Shown: positions 10,127 through 21,082, counted from the stretch's first letter. The stretch: 54,393 nt of DNA from Leisingera methylohalidivorans DSM 14336 (GCF_000511355.1 NC_023135.1:1-54393); one strand, 5' to 3'. Notes: a model not told the origin generated them from the sequence alone. Program-made: numbers and translations.

Positions 10127-10609
10127 ATGGCAGCACGTTGGATGATCTGGGGCGCAGGTCTTTCGTTTCTGGCGGATCAGGCCAGCAAATACCTGGTGAT
10201 CCACTGGATGGGGCTGGACCAGCGCCACCGGGTCGACGTGCTGCCGCCGTTTCTGAACTTCCGTTACGGCGAGAACAGCGGCATCAACTTCGGCCTGTTC
10301 GGCGGCGGCGACGAAGCATCCCGCTGGATTCTGATCGGGATGTCACTGGCGATTTGCCTGGCCCTTGTCGTCTGGATCGCCCGCGCGCAGAAGGCGTCGC
10401 GGGGCATGCAGCTGTCAGCCGGGCTGGTGATCGGCGGTGCGCTCGGCAATGTCGCGGACCGGCTTCTGTACGGATACGTGCTGGATTTCCTGAACACATC
10501 ATGTTGCGGCATCCAGAACCCGTTTGTGTTCAATGTTGCCGATATCTTCATCTTTGCAGGCGCAGCCGGGCTGATCTTCTTTGACGGGCGGCGCAAAAAG
10601 CCTGCGTAG
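10127..10609 (+). CDS. lspA: Lipoprotein signal peptidase LspA (signal peptidase II)
   Basis: An aspartyl membrane protease that removes the signal peptide from diacylglyceryl-modified prolipoproteins. The 160-aa protein has four hydrophobic segments and both catalytic motifs: GNVADRLLYG near residues 108-117 and FNVADIF near 135-141, each with a conserved Asp. The N-terminal SGINFGLF-like motif (NSGINFG) is also present. It starts 17 bases after purH. The next gene encodes a lipoprotein and would be a natural substrate, though physical adjacency does not prove that. Confidence 0.95.
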   Translation: MAARWMIWGAGLSFLADQASKYLVIHWMGLDQRHRVDVLPPFLNFRYGENSGINFGLFGGGDEASRWILIGMSLAICLALVVWIARAQKASRGMQLSAGLVIGGALGNVADRLLYGYVLDFLNTSCCGIQNPFVFNVADIFIFAGAAGLIFFDGRRKKPA

Positions 10610-10664
10610 ACCTCGCTGGGCAATTGCGCTAAAAGCGCTGAGAAACAGGCAGGAGTTTGGGGCA

Positions 10665-11186
10665 ATGCGGATCCCGTTCGGAGTGATTGTTCTGGCAGGC
10701 GCACTGGCCGTGGCCGGCTGCGGGCAAAAAGGGCTGCGCCTGATTCAGAAGCCGGGTACCGGCCCGGATGAATTCCTGGTCCTGCCCTCCAAACCGCTGA
10801 GCACCCCGGAAAGCTACAGCAGCCTGCCGGCCCCGACGCCGGGCGGCGCCAACCTGACGGATCCCAATCCGCAAGCCGAAGCGGTTGCTGCCTTGGGCGG
10901 CAAGCCCGGTGCGCTGGTTCCGGGCAATGGTATTCCCGCCAGCGACGCGGCCCTGGTGACAGCTTCCAGCCGGTATGGTGTGGAACCGGGCGTGCGCGAA
11001 ACAGTTGCCGAAGAGGATGCCAAATTCCGCCACCGCAACCGTCGTGTGGGCCGGATCAAACTGTTGCCGGTCGATCGCTACGAGCAGCTTTACAAAAAAC
11101 AGACGCTGGACCCGCACGCGGCGAACGAACAATTCCGCCGTGCAGGAGCCGCTACCCCGTCTGCTCCGCCGGTTGACGGTCTCTGA
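10665..11186 (+). CDS. DUF3035 outer-envelope lipoprotein
   Basis: A 173-aa predicted lipoprotein. The start at 10665 gives a short hydrophobic signal ending in the lipobox VAGC, with the lipidated Cys at residue 19; AGGAG lies about nine bases upstream. The mature part is Pro/Gly/Ala-rich and matches the DUF3035 pattern (PDEFLVLPSKPL near residue 35, LPAPTPGG near 55, and a basic segment RHRNRRVGRIKLL). The function is unknown. It is the last gene of the purH–lspA run, 55 bases after lspA. Upstream in-frame ATG codons fall inside lspA and would bury the signal peptide, so they are rejected. Confidence 0.82.
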   Translation: MRIPFGVIVLAGALAVAGCGQKGLRLIQKPGTGPDEFLVLPSKPLSTPESYSSLPAPTPGGANLTDPNPQAEAVAALGGKPGALVPGNGIPASDAALVTASSRYGVEPGVRETVAEEDAKFRHRNRRVGRIKLLPVDRYEQLYKKQTLDPHAANEQFRRAGAATPSAPPVDGL

Positions 11187-11351
11187 TCCTCACGTTTCTG
11201 CCAGCCAGTCTTGTAAGACGCCAGCAGCAGCGTAAGTTGACGGCACTCTTTCTGATGGCAATGGGTGGCGAATTGTGGCTGCATTAAACCTACGAGCAGT
11301 AACCGCACTGTGCCAGGCAAGGGCAGAAGTGCAGAATTGGGAGGATGCCAG

Positions 11352-12695
11352 ATGATCCAGAGGATCACATTGGCCGCCGCAGCGCTGACTGCTGCCCTGA
11401 CTGGCCCGCTGCGGGCCGAAAATGAGGCGGTGACAGCGTTCACCCTCGACAACGGCATGGAAGTGGTTGTGATTGAGGACCATCGCGCGCCGGTGGTGCA
11501 GCAGATGGTCTGGTACCGGGCCGGCTCTGCTGACGAGCCGCCGGGCCAGTCCGGGGTTGCCCACTTCCTGGAGCATTTGCTGTTCAAGGGCACCGATAAA
11601 CTGGCGCCAGGTGAGCTGTCGGCTACTGTGCGGGCCAATGGCGGGCAGGACAATGCCTTTACCAGCTATGACTACACTGCCTATTTTCAGCGCGTCGCCT
11701 CCGACAGGCTGGAACTGATGATGCAGATGGAAAGCGACCGGATGACCAATCTGCGGCTCGGCGAAGAAGATATCGCCACCGAAAGGGAGGTTATCCTGGA
11801 GGAGCGCAACCAGCGCACCGACAACGACCCGGTGGCCTTGTTCCGCGAACAGCTGCAGGCGGTGCAATATCTGAATCACCGTTACGGCCAGCCGGTGATC
11901 GGCTGGCGCCACGAGATGGAGAGCCTGGACATGGCGGACGCGCTGTCCTTCTACCAGACTTACTATGCGCCCAATAACGCCATCCTGGTGGTCTCCGGTG
12001 ATGTCGGACCGGACGATGTGAAGGCGCTTGCCGAGGAGTATTACGGCGTGATCCCGGCAAACCCGGAACTGCCGGAGCGCTTCCGCAGCCAGGAGCCGCC
12101 GCAGACTGCAGCCCGCCGCCTGACTTTCGAGGATCCGCGGGTTGCCCAGCCTTATGTGCAACGTTCCTATCTGGCGCCAGAACGCGACAGCGGCGCCCAG
12201 CAGAAAGCCGCAGCCCTGTACCTGCTGGCGGAGCTTCTGGGCGGCGGCAATACTTCCTACCTAGCCAATGCGCTGCAATTCGACCAGCAGGTCGCCGTCT
12301 ACTCCGGTGCCTTCTATTCGGGCAGTTCGCTGGATGATACGTCTTTCACTTTTCTTGTGGTTCCGGCCGAAGGCGTCAGCATGCAACAAGCGGAGGAGGC
12401 GCTGGACGCCACTATTGCCCGCTTCCTGGAGGCGGGCGTGGACGAGGCTCAGCTGGAGCGCATCAAGCTGCAGCTGCGCGCCGCCGAGATCTACAACCGT
12501 GACAATGTGAACGGAATTGCCAACCGCTATGGCCAGGCACTCAGCATCGGGCTGACTGTGCAGGACGTGCAGGACTGGCCCAAGATCCTGCAATCGGTCA
12601 CTGCGGATGAGATCATCGCCGCCGCAAATGAGGTTCTGCGGCCTGAAACGTCAGTCACAGGCTGGATGTCGCGCGGCCAGGAGGTAACCCAATGA
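11352..12695 (+). CDS. M16 family zinc metallopeptidase, catalytic subunit
   Basis: A 447-aa pitrilysin-family peptidase with an N-terminal signal (MIQRITLAAAALTAALTGPL, then RAEN), so periplasmic. The inverted zinc motif HxxEH is intact as H71-F-L-E74-H75, and the third ligand region (EREVILEERNQR near residues 145-155) is present. The start at 11352 has GGGAGG seven bases upstream. Its stop codon overlaps the next M16 gene by four bases (ATGA). The arrangement matches M16B heterodimers in which one subunit carries zinc and the partner helps bind substrate. The substrate is unknown. Confidence 0.93.
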   Translation: MIQRITLAAAALTAALTGPLRAENEAVTAFTLDNGMEVVVIEDHRAPVVQQMVWYRAGSADEPPGQSGVAHFLEHLLFKGTDKLAPGELSATVRANGGQDNAFTSYDYTAYFQRVASDRLELMMQMESDRMTNLRLGEEDIATEREVILEERNQRTDNDPVALFREQLQAVQYLNHRYGQPVIGWRHEMESLDMADALSFYQTYYAPNNAILVVSGDVGPDDVKALAEEYYGVIPANPELPERFRSQEPPQTAARRLTFEDPRVAQPYVQRSYLAPERDSGAQQKAAALYLLAELLGGGNTSYLANALQFDQQVAVYSGAFYSGSSLDDTSFTFLVVPAEGVSMQQAEEALDATIARFLEAGVDEAQLERIKLQLRAAEIYNRDNVNGIANRYGQALSIGLTVQDVQDWPKILQSVTADEIIAAANEVLRPETSVTGWMSRGQEVTQ

Positions 12696-14011
12696 CGTTG
12701 CTGAAAATCATTGTGGCATCTTTGGTGGCTTGTGTCTTGGCGCTGCCCGCCTGGGCCGGAGTTAAGATCGAGGAAGTCACGTCTCCTGGCGGCATAACTG
12801 CCTGGCTGGTCGAGGACCATGCGATTCCCTTCTCGGCTCTTGAGCTGCGCTTTCGCGGCGGCACCTCATTGGATGCTCCCGGGAAACGCGGGGCGGTGCA
12901 CCTGATGGCCGGATTGCTGGAGGAAGGCTCCGGCGATCTGCGCGCGCAGGATTACGCCCGCGCACTGGAAACTCTGGCGGCGGAGTTTTCTTATGATGCC
13001 GACAAGGATTCAGTGTCCGTTTCCGCCCGTTTTCTGACTGAAAACCGCGAGGATGCAGTCGCCCTGTTGCGCCAGACACTGTTTGAGCCGCGGTTTGACC
13101 AGGATGCGCTGGACCGGGTCCGGGCCCAGGTTCTGGCGGGGCTGCGTTCTGATGCCAAGAACCCGAACACGATCGCGGGCGAGGCCTTCTCGCGGATGGC
13201 CTATGGGGATCACCCTTATGCCAGTGACGGCAAGGGGACGCTGGAGTCCGTTTCCGCGCTCAGCCGGCAGGATATTTTCGATGCCTATGAGGCGGTTTTT
13301 GCCCGTGACAGGCTGTACGTCAGCGCGGTGGGAGATATCACCGCCGAGGAGCTTGGCGTGCTGCTGGATGAGCTTCTGGGTGCCTTGCCTGCCGAGGGCG
13401 GACCAATCCCGGGGCCCGCTGAGGTCTCCATCACGGGCGGCATCACTGTTGTGGATTTCGACACCCCGCAATCTGTGGCTCTGTTCGGCCAAAAGGGGAT
13501 CAAACGCGAAGATCCGGATTTCTTCACTGCTTATGTGATGAACCAGATCCTGGGCGGCGGGTCTTTTGAAACCCGGCTGATGACCGAGGTGCGGGAAAAG
13601 CGCGGGCTAACTTACGGGGTCTATTCCTATCTGGTGCCGCGTGATCTGGCGGCGGTCTACATGGGGTCGGTGGCGTCGGCCAACAGCAAAATGGCCGAAG
13701 CGGTCGAGGTGATCCGCAATGAATGGCGCCGCATGGCCGAAAAGGGCGTGACAGAGAAAGAGCTGAGGGATGCACAGACCTATCTGACCGGCGCCTATCC
13801 GCTGCGCTTTGACGGCAATGGCCGTATTGCCGCGATCCTCGCGGGTATGCAGATGGACCACTTGCCGATCAGCTATGTGGAAACCCGCAATGACCGTATC
13901 AACGCGGTTACGCTGGAAGACGTCAACCGCTTTGCCGCGGAATTCTTGGATCCTGACGGCTTGCATTTCGCCATTGCGGGACGCCCCGAGGGGCTGGACT
14001 CCACCAACTGA
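12692..14011 (+). CDS. M16 family protein, non-catalytic partner subunit
   Basis: A 439-aa M16-fold protein, translationally coupled to the upstream catalytic subunit (ATGA overlap). A signal peptide is visible (LLKIIVASLVACVLALPAWA). At the place of the zinc motif only the first His is kept: H70-L-M-A73-G74, so the catalytic Glu and second His are gone and it should not bind zinc. The C-terminal half retains the substrate-interaction block FETRLMTEVREKRGLTYGVYS near residues 292-312, with the Arg/Tyr pair typical of partner subunits. The pair probably works as a periplasmic heterodimer. Confidence 0.9.
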   Translation: MTLLKIIVASLVACVLALPAWAGVKIEEVTSPGGITAWLVEDHAIPFSALELRFRGGTSLDAPGKRGAVHLMAGLLEEGSGDLRAQDYARALETLAAEFSYDADKDSVSVSARFLTENREDAVALLRQTLFEPRFDQDALDRVRAQVLAGLRSDAKNPNTIAGEAFSRMAYGDHPYASDGKGTLESVSALSRQDIFDAYEAVFARDRLYVSAVGDITAEELGVLLDELLGALPAEGGPIPGPAEVSITGGITVVDFDTPQSVALFGQKGIKREDPDFFTAYVMNQILGGGSFETRLMTEVREKRGLTYGVYSYLVPRDLAAVYMGSVASANSKMAEAVEVIRNEWRRMAEKGVTEKELRDAQTYLTGAYPLRFDGNGRIAAILAGMQMDHLPISYVETRNDRINAVTLEDVNRFAAEFLDPDGLHFAIAGRPEGLDSTN

Positions 14012-14211
14012 CAACCTTCGGACGGGGCCGCGATGCCCCGCCTTGCATCCTGCACAGCACACTGCCGCGCACAGCAGCGGACGCTTGCCGCTTTCCCTTT
14101 CAATTTAGCCCAAACTCATGTATGGGCGGGCTTGTCTGAGACGATGTGCCAGGCCCCGGCACGCGAAAGCAAGATAGATGGGGCCGGCGGCAATGGGGCC
14201 GCCACGCAAAC

Positions 14212-14240
14212 GGGAGACCCGGAGGGCCGGGAGTGCTCCC
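14212..14240 (+). promoter_or_regulatory. Leader hairpin upstream of pnp
   Basis: A two-tier stem sits 16 bases before the pnp ATG: outer GGGAG/CTCCC and inner CCCGG/CCGGG closing an AGGG loop. It is not followed by a T run, so it is not a terminator. In Escherichia coli PNPase controls its own mRNA through a 5' leader hairpin cut by RNase III; a similar role here is inference. AGGA at 14245-14248 is the ribosome-binding site. The rest of 14012-14256 shows no gene. Confidence 0.55.
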
Positions 14241-14256
14241 ATTTAGGATACGCTAG

Positions 14257-16401
<2,145 letters not shown>

Positions 16402-16426
16402 TCCCTGTCTGACTGCACATAAACAG

Positions 16427-16457
16427 CCCGGGGCGCGCGATCCGCGCCCCGGGTTTT
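16427..16457 (+). terminator. Rho-independent terminator of pnp
   Basis: A perfect 11-bp GC stem CCCGGGGCGCG/CGCGCCCCGGG with a five-base loop is followed by TTTT. It lies 25 bases after the pnp stop and separates pnp from the glycosyltransferase gene. Confidence 0.88.
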
Positions 16458-16477
16458 CCATTTCCGCCGGGACGCAC

Positions 16478-17362
16478 ATGGAACAGTCTTTGCCGCCCCG
16501 TGTGACCATCATAACGGTCACCTATAATTCTTCCGCCGTTGTTGAGAGCTTATTACGCTCCATTCCATCGCCGGTGCCGTGCATTCTGGTCGATAACGCC
16601 TCCCAGGATGCGGAGGATACCCGTGCGCTGGCTGCAGCATATGGCGCCTTATTCATCGAGAACCCGAAAAACACCGGTTTTGGCCCTGCCTGCAATCAGG
16701 GGGCGGCACAAGCAGATACTGAGTTTCTGTTTTTCGTGAACCCCGATGCCGAACTGTTCGAGGACACGCTGGTACATCTGTTGGCCGCTGCCGATGCCCA
16801 CCCGAAGGCGTCCGCTTTCAACACCCGCATTGTCAAAGGCGACGGGTCGCTGTTCTTCAAACGCCGCAGTAAGCTGATCCCGAAATCGCTGTGGCTGGAT
16901 CGCGACGCCGCGAAGCAGGACGGCGAGGTTCCGGTGCTGTCGGGCGGTGCTCTGCTGGTACGTAAATCGGCCTTTGAGCACGTCGGTGGCTTTGACCCGA
17001 AAATCTTCCTGTTCCACGAGGACGACGACCTCAGCCTGCGCTTGAAGGCGGAATGCGGGCCGCTGCGCTATGTTTACGGGGCGCAGGTCCGGCATCTGCT
17101 GGGCCATTCCACCGAACGCTCAGCCAAAACCGCGGCCTTGAAAGCTTGGTACATGGGCCAGTCGCGTGTCTATGGCGCCCGCAAGCACGGCTTGCCTTTT
17201 GGCTTCCTGCGTGCCTTGGGGGAGGCGTCGCTGCAGTTGATCTCACCGCTGAATTTGGTGTCAGCGCGCAAACGGTCCAAGAATTGGTACTATTTCCGCG
17301 CTATCCTCAGCAGCGCAGGCCAGAAGACTGCGGACCGCCCGCCGCCTTGGCAGCAAGACTGA
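16478..17362 (+). CDS. Family 2 glycosyltransferase
   Basis: A 294-aa GT-A fold glycosyltransferase transferring a sugar from a nucleotide donor. It opens with VTIITVTYNSSAVVESLL near residues 9-26, has VDNASQDAEDT near 37-47, the metal-site NPDAELFEDT near 88-97 and the acceptor-side FLFHEDDDLSLRL near 178-190. This arrangement resembles rhamnosyltransferase-like GT2 enzymes. The start at 16478 lies just after the pnp terminator; reading the frame further upstream would run through the terminator and pnp. It is followed 41 bases later by a RgpF-like gene, suggesting a shared role in a surface or exopolysaccharide. Confidence 0.88.
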   Translation: MEQSLPPRVTIITVTYNSSAVVESLLRSIPSPVPCILVDNASQDAEDTRALAAAYGALFIENPKNTGFGPACNQGAAQADTEFLFFVNPDAELFEDTLVHLLAAADAHPKASAFNTRIVKGDGSLFFKRRSKLIPKSLWLDRDAAKQDGEVPVLSGGALLVRKSAFEHVGGFDPKIFLFHEDDDLSLRLKAECGPLRYVYGAQVRHLLGHSTERSAKTAALKAWYMGQSRVYGARKHGLPFGFLRALGEASLQLISPLNLVSARKRSKNWYYFRAILSSAGQKTADRPPPWQQD

Positions 17363-17403
17363 CCCGGCTGGCATACAATGGTTGCAATTTACAGGCGTCC
17401 CGC

Positions 17404-18564
17404 ATGAAACGGCCCCCACTTTGGAAAATCACCCGCGAGCTGAAACGCCCGTTGCAGCAGATCACCCAGTTGCCAAGCCGCCTCGGTTCGCTGCTGCTGG
17501 GGCGCTGGTATTATGATACAATCCTGGCCCGCAAGATCCGCTGCGCCGAGGGCGCCATACCGGCCGGACCGCAGCCTGCGGTCTACCTGATTTTCCCCAG
17601 TCAGGGCCTGCAAGAGTCCCACTTCATCGCTCTGCGCTATCTGATCGACAGCGGTTTTGCCCCGGTTGTGGTGTCCAACATCCCGCTTGGCGATGCCGAC
17701 CGGCAGCGGCTGATCGAAGTCTGCTGGCTGTGCATTGAACGCCCGAATTTCGGATATGACTTCGGCGGCTATCGCGACGGGCTGCTGACGGCCCGTACGC
17801 GGCTGAAGCGCATTGACCGGCTGGTGTTGCTGAATGATTCCTCCTGGTTTCCGCTGCCAGGGGCAGGCGACTGGCTGGCTGCGGCCGAGGCACTGAATGC
17901 GGATTTCGCGGCTGCCGCCTGCAACTACGGCCATCCGCGGGTGGAGGCTGAGCACTTCCGCAGCATCAACTGGGCCTATTCTACTGCCAACCGGAACTTT
18001 CAGTACTGCTCCTTTGCGCTGATGCTGTCAGGCGGGCTGATGGCTGACCCGGAGTTCATTAAGTTCTGGAAACGTTTCCCGCTGACCAACAACAAGAAAT
18101 TCATCGTGCGGCGGGGGGAAACCGGCCTTACCCAGTGGGTGATGGCACATGGGTTTTCGCATCGTGCCGTGCTGAAGACCGCAGATTTGGATCAGCGGCT
18201 GGCGCAGCTGCCACCGGACGAAATCCGGCAGGTCGCCGAAGAAACGGTCATCTTCGGCCGCCCCAGCCTGGCGGCGCTGAAGGCCAGGCTGCTGTCAAAC
18301 GGCGCCCCCGCGGAAGATTACCTGTCATTCATCCTGACCGCCGTTGCCACCCAAGGCGTCAGCTACACGCTGCCTGCCTATCTGCATGCGGAGGAAGGGT
18401 TCGCCTTCCTCAAGAAATCGCCCTGCTGGCTGACCCAGGACGGGTCGGACATCACTCTGCGTTTTGCAGCCGGACTGAAGGGCGAGGCTGGTCAGGTCTT
18501 CGCCGCAGAGGCCCGCCAATTGCGTCAAAGCCGGGCAGCGGATTTTCCACCGGCATTGGACTGA
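17404..18564 (+). CDS. Rhamnan synthesis protein F (RgpF)-like glycosyltransferase
   Basis: A 386-aa protein with the RgpF-family hallmark NFGYDFGGYRDGL near residues 116-128, VVVSNIPLGDADRQRLIEVC-like text near 91-110, and a LVLLNDSSWFPL block near 140-151. Members make rhamnose-containing glycans in streptococci and occur in many proteobacterial surface-polysaccharide loci; the specific linkage is unknown. The ATG at 17404 is preferred, since upstream in-frame codons lie inside the GT2 gene. No further polysaccharide genes follow, so this is a small two-gene glycan unit next to pnp. Confidence 0.8.
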   Translation: MKRPPLWKITRELKRPLQQITQLPSRLGSLLLGRWYYDTILARKIRCAEGAIPAGPQPAVYLIFPSQGLQESHFIALRYLIDSGFAPVVVSNIPLGDADRQRLIEVCWLCIERPNFGYDFGGYRDGLLTARTRLKRIDRLVLLNDSSWFPLPGAGDWLAAAEALNADFAAAACNYGHPRVEAEHFRSINWAYSTANRNFQYCSFALMLSGGLMADPEFIKFWKRFPLTNNKKFIVRRGETGLTQWVMAHGFSHRAVLKTADLDQRLAQLPPDEIRQVAEETVIFGRPSLAALKARLLSNGAPAEDYLSFILTAVATQGVSYTLPAYLHAEEGFAFLKKSPCWLTQDGSDITLRFAAGLKGEAGQVFAAEARQLRQSRAADFPPALD

Positions 18565-18578
18565 ACTCAGTAATATAC

Positions 18579-18606
18579 AAAAAACAAGCCGCCCGAAGGC
18601 GGCTTG
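18579..18606 (-). terminator. Rho-independent terminator of the peroxiredoxin gene
   Basis: Read on the minus strand, a 9-bp stem CAAGCCGCC/GGCGGCTTG closes a TTCG tetraloop and is followed by six T. It lies 25 bases past the peroxiredoxin stop and also ends the convergent intergenic region. Confidence 0.9.
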
Positions 18607-18631
18607 CAAGCATTGCAGTTGAGAACGCCGG

Positions 18632-19285
18632 TTACTCCGGTGCTTTGGTCTTGCGCAGGTAGGGGAAGATGGTCTCGAACTCGCCGAACTTCGCCTTTGC
18701 GTCCTCGTTCGACACGGTGGGCGGAATGATCACATCCTCGCCGGGCACCCAGTTCGCCGGCGTGGCAACGCCCTTGCCCAGCGACATTTGCAAGCCATCC
18801 AGCGCCCGCAGGATCTCGGCAAAGTTGCGGCCCACGGTCATCGGATAGGTCATCGACAGTTTCAGCTGCTTGTCCGGGCCGATGATGAACACCGACCGCA
18901 CGGTGGCGCTGTCTGCAGGCGTGCGGCCATCGGGGAGATAGGCCTCGGCGGGCAGCATGTCGAAGGCTTTGGAAACCGCCAGACCGTCATCTGCGATGAT
19001 CGGGAAACCCGGCGCAGCATTGCCGTATTCCTCGATGTCCTTTTTCCACTTCTTGTGGTCCTCGACCCCATCAACCGAAACGCCAAGGACCTTGGTGTTG
19101 CGCTTGCTCCACTCATCGCTCAGCTGCGCCACTGCGGAAAACTCAGTGGTGCAGACCGGGGTGAAATCCTTAGGGTGCGAGAACAGAATCGCCCAGCTGT
19201 CGCCGATCCAATCATGAAAGGTGATGGTGCCCTGATCCGTTTCCGCAGTAAAATCGGGGACCGTGTCGTTAATGCGCAAACCCAT
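18632..19285 (-). CDS. 1-Cys peroxiredoxin (Prx6 family)
   Basis: A 217-aa thiol peroxidase reducing hydrogen peroxide and organic peroxides. The peroxidatic Cys45 sits in DFTPVCTTEF, and the active-site Arg is in TVRSVFIIG near residue 130. The long C-terminal domain (LSMTYPMTVGRNFAEILRALD, WVPGEDVIIPP) is that of the Prx6 subgroup, which generally lacks a resolving Cys; I see no other well-placed Cys. The start is supported by AAGGAGAT six bases upstream. It is divergent from the aldehyde dehydrogenase gene, separated by about 300 bases. Confidence 0.93.
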   Translation of the reverse strand: MGLRINDTVPDFTAETDQGTITFHDWIGDSWAILFSHPKDFTPVCTTEFSAVAQLSDEWSKRNTKVLGVSVDGVEDHKKWKKDIEEYGNAAPGFPIIADDGLAVSKAFDMLPAEAYLPDGRTPADSATVRSVFIIGPDKQLKLSMTYPMTVGRNFAEILRALDGLQMSLGKGVATPANWVPGEDVIIPPTVSNEDAKAKFGEFETIFPYLRKTKAPE

Positions 19286-19588
19286 GGCAGTATCTCCTTT
19301 TCAGATGTGTTTTGAGTCGTCTCGACTGCAACTTAGGTAGTCTAACGCAACGATACAGCCCCCAAACCGGGAAACCACGAAAAATCGCCGCCAGCAGCCG
19401 TGGCGAAAGATTGCAGCCGGCCCAAGCGGCCATTGACCAAGCGGCGATTGACAACGCCTGCAATAATTTGATCAAATTATGCAGCAACACCCTTGCCCCG
19501 CCCTTGCTCCCGTGCCGGAGCAGTGACACAGTGGCCGCGAAACCGGTAAGGCGGCAACCAGACTACCTCTGATTTGGGAGATCCCGAC
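19286..19588. promoter_or_regulatory. Divergent intergenic region, peroxiredoxin/aldehyde dehydrogenase
   Basis: About 300 bases separate two divergent genes and must hold both promoters. The right half is less GC-rich (around 19460-19485, with TTTGATCAAATT at 19468-19479, a 12-base palindrome). No gene-like frame is visible. GGGAG at 19576-19580 is the ribosome-binding site of the dehydrogenase. Confidence 0.4.
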
Positions 19589-21028
19589 ATGCTCGAGAAA
19601 CGCGAATTTTATATCAACGGCCAGTGGGTCGCCCCTGCGGCCTCCAACGACTTTGAGGTGATCAACCCCTCGACCGAAGAACCCTGTGCTGTCATTTCGC
19701 TGGGCTCCGAAGCGGACACCAACGCCGCTGTGGCTGCCGCCAAGGCGGCGCTGCCAGGCTGGATGAACACCCCGGTGGCAGACCGCATCGCGCTGGTGGA
19801 AAAGCTGGTCGATGTCTATGAGGCCCGCGCCGAGGACCTGGCCCAGGCAATGTCGCTGGAAATGGGCGCACCGATCGACTTGTCGCGCACGTCGCAAGTC
19901 GGTGCCGGCAGCTGGCACCTGCGCAACTTCATCGCCGCAGCCAAGGAATTCGACTTTGACGCTCCGTTGAACGAGCGCAGCCCCAACGACCGCATCATTC
20001 ACGAAGCGGTGGGCGTCTGCGCGCTGATCACGCCGTGGAACTGGCCGATGAACCAGGTGACGCTCAAGGTCGGCGCAGCGGCGGTGGCCGGCTGCACCAT
20101 GGTGCTGAAGCCGTCCGAGCAAAGCCCGCTGAATGCAATGATCTTTGCCGAGCTGATGCACGAAGCAGGCTTCCCTGCGGGGGTCTTCAATCTGGTGAAC
20201 GGCGACGGTATGGGCGTTGGCTCGAAGTTGACCACACATCCGGATGTGGACATGATCTCCTTCACCGGCTCGACCCGGGCGGGCATTGCTATCACCCAGG
20301 CTGCGGCGCCGACCCTGAAGAAAGTGGATCTGGAGCTGGGCGGCAAAGGCGCCAACGTGATCTTTGAGGATGCCGATGAAAAGGCCGTGAAACGCGGCGT
20401 GCTGCACATGATGCAGAATACCGGTCAAAGCTGCAACGCGCCCAGCCGGATGCTGGTGCAGAACAGCATCTACGACCGCGTGGTGGCCGAAGCCGCAGAG
20501 ATCGCCGCCAAAGTCGAGGTCGGCCCGGCCGACAAGGAAGGCCGCCACATCGGTCCGGTGGTGAACGAGATGCAGTGGAACAAGATCCAGGATCTGATCC
20601 AGAAGGGCATCGACGAAGGCGCCCGGCTGATCGCCGGCGGCACCGGGCGCCCGGACGGGCTGAACAAGGGCTATTATGTAAAGCCCACCGTCTTTGCCGA
20701 TGTGAACAACCAGATGACCATCGCACGTGAAGAGATCTTTGGCCCGGTGCTGGCAATCCTGCCGTTTGAGAACGAGCAAGAAGCGGTCGAGATCGCCAAT
20801 GACACGCCTTACGGCCTGACCAACTATGTGCAGACCCAGGACGGCGCCCGCGCTAACCGTATGGCCCGCGCGCTGCGCTCCGGCATGGTCGAGATGAACG
20901 GCAAATCCCGCTCTGCGGGTTCCCCCTTTGGCGGTATGAAACAGTCCGGTAAGGGCCGCGAGGGCGGTAAATGGGGTATCGAGGACTTTCTGGAAGTGAA
21001 AGCCGTCGGCGGCTGGGCGGCTGAGTAG
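19589..21028 (+). CDS. NAD(P)-dependent aldehyde dehydrogenase
   Basis: A 479-aa aldehyde dehydrogenase oxidising an aldehyde to the acid. The coenzyme-side block TPWNWPMNQVTLKVGAA is near residues 150-165, FTGSTRAG near 225-232, the general-base Glu in LELGGKG near 249, the nucleophile Cys in NTGQSCNAPSRM near 282 and EEIFGPVLAI near 378-387. The start at 19589 (MLEKREFY) has GGGAG eight bases upstream; the in-frame codon at 19574 precedes that site. Substrate specificity is not readable from sequence. A terminator follows. Confidence 0.93.
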   Translation: MLEKREFYINGQWVAPAASNDFEVINPSTEEPCAVISLGSEADTNAAVAAAKAALPGWMNTPVADRIALVEKLVDVYEARAEDLAQAMSLEMGAPIDLSRTSQVGAGSWHLRNFIAAAKEFDFDAPLNERSPNDRIIHEAVGVCALITPWNWPMNQVTLKVGAAAVAGCTMVLKPSEQSPLNAMIFAELMHEAGFPAGVFNLVNGDGMGVGSKLTTHPDVDMISFTGSTRAGIAITQAAAPTLKKVDLELGGKGANVIFEDADEKAVKRGVLHMMQNTGQSCNAPSRMLVQNSIYDRVVAEAAEIAAKVEVGPADKEGRHIGPVVNEMQWNKIQDLIQKGIDEGARLIAGGTGRPDGLNKGYYVKPTVFADVNNQMTIAREEIFGPVLAILPFENEQEAVEIANDTPYGLTNYVQTQDGARANRMARALRSGMVEMNGKSRSAGSPFGGMKQSGKGREGGKWGIEDFLEVKAVGGWAAE

Positions 21029-21053
21029 AACCGAAGCCTTCGACGTCATGGAG

Positions 21054-21082
21054 AGCCGCCTGACCGGGCGGCTTTCTTTTTT
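21054..21082 (+). terminator. Rho-independent terminator of the aldehyde dehydrogenase gene
   Basis: A 7-bp stem AGCCGCC/GGCGGCT with a six-base loop is followed by TTCTTTTTT, 26 bases after the stop codon. Confidence 0.88.

Noticed and set aside
14023..14040. Hairpin CGGGGC/GCCCCG after the second M16 gene as a terminator
   Set aside because: A 6-bp stem with no T tract; possible but not supported.
19472..21049. 525-codon minus-strand frame opposite the aldehyde dehydrogenase
   Set aside because: Antisense shadow of a clear enzyme with all catalytic motifs.
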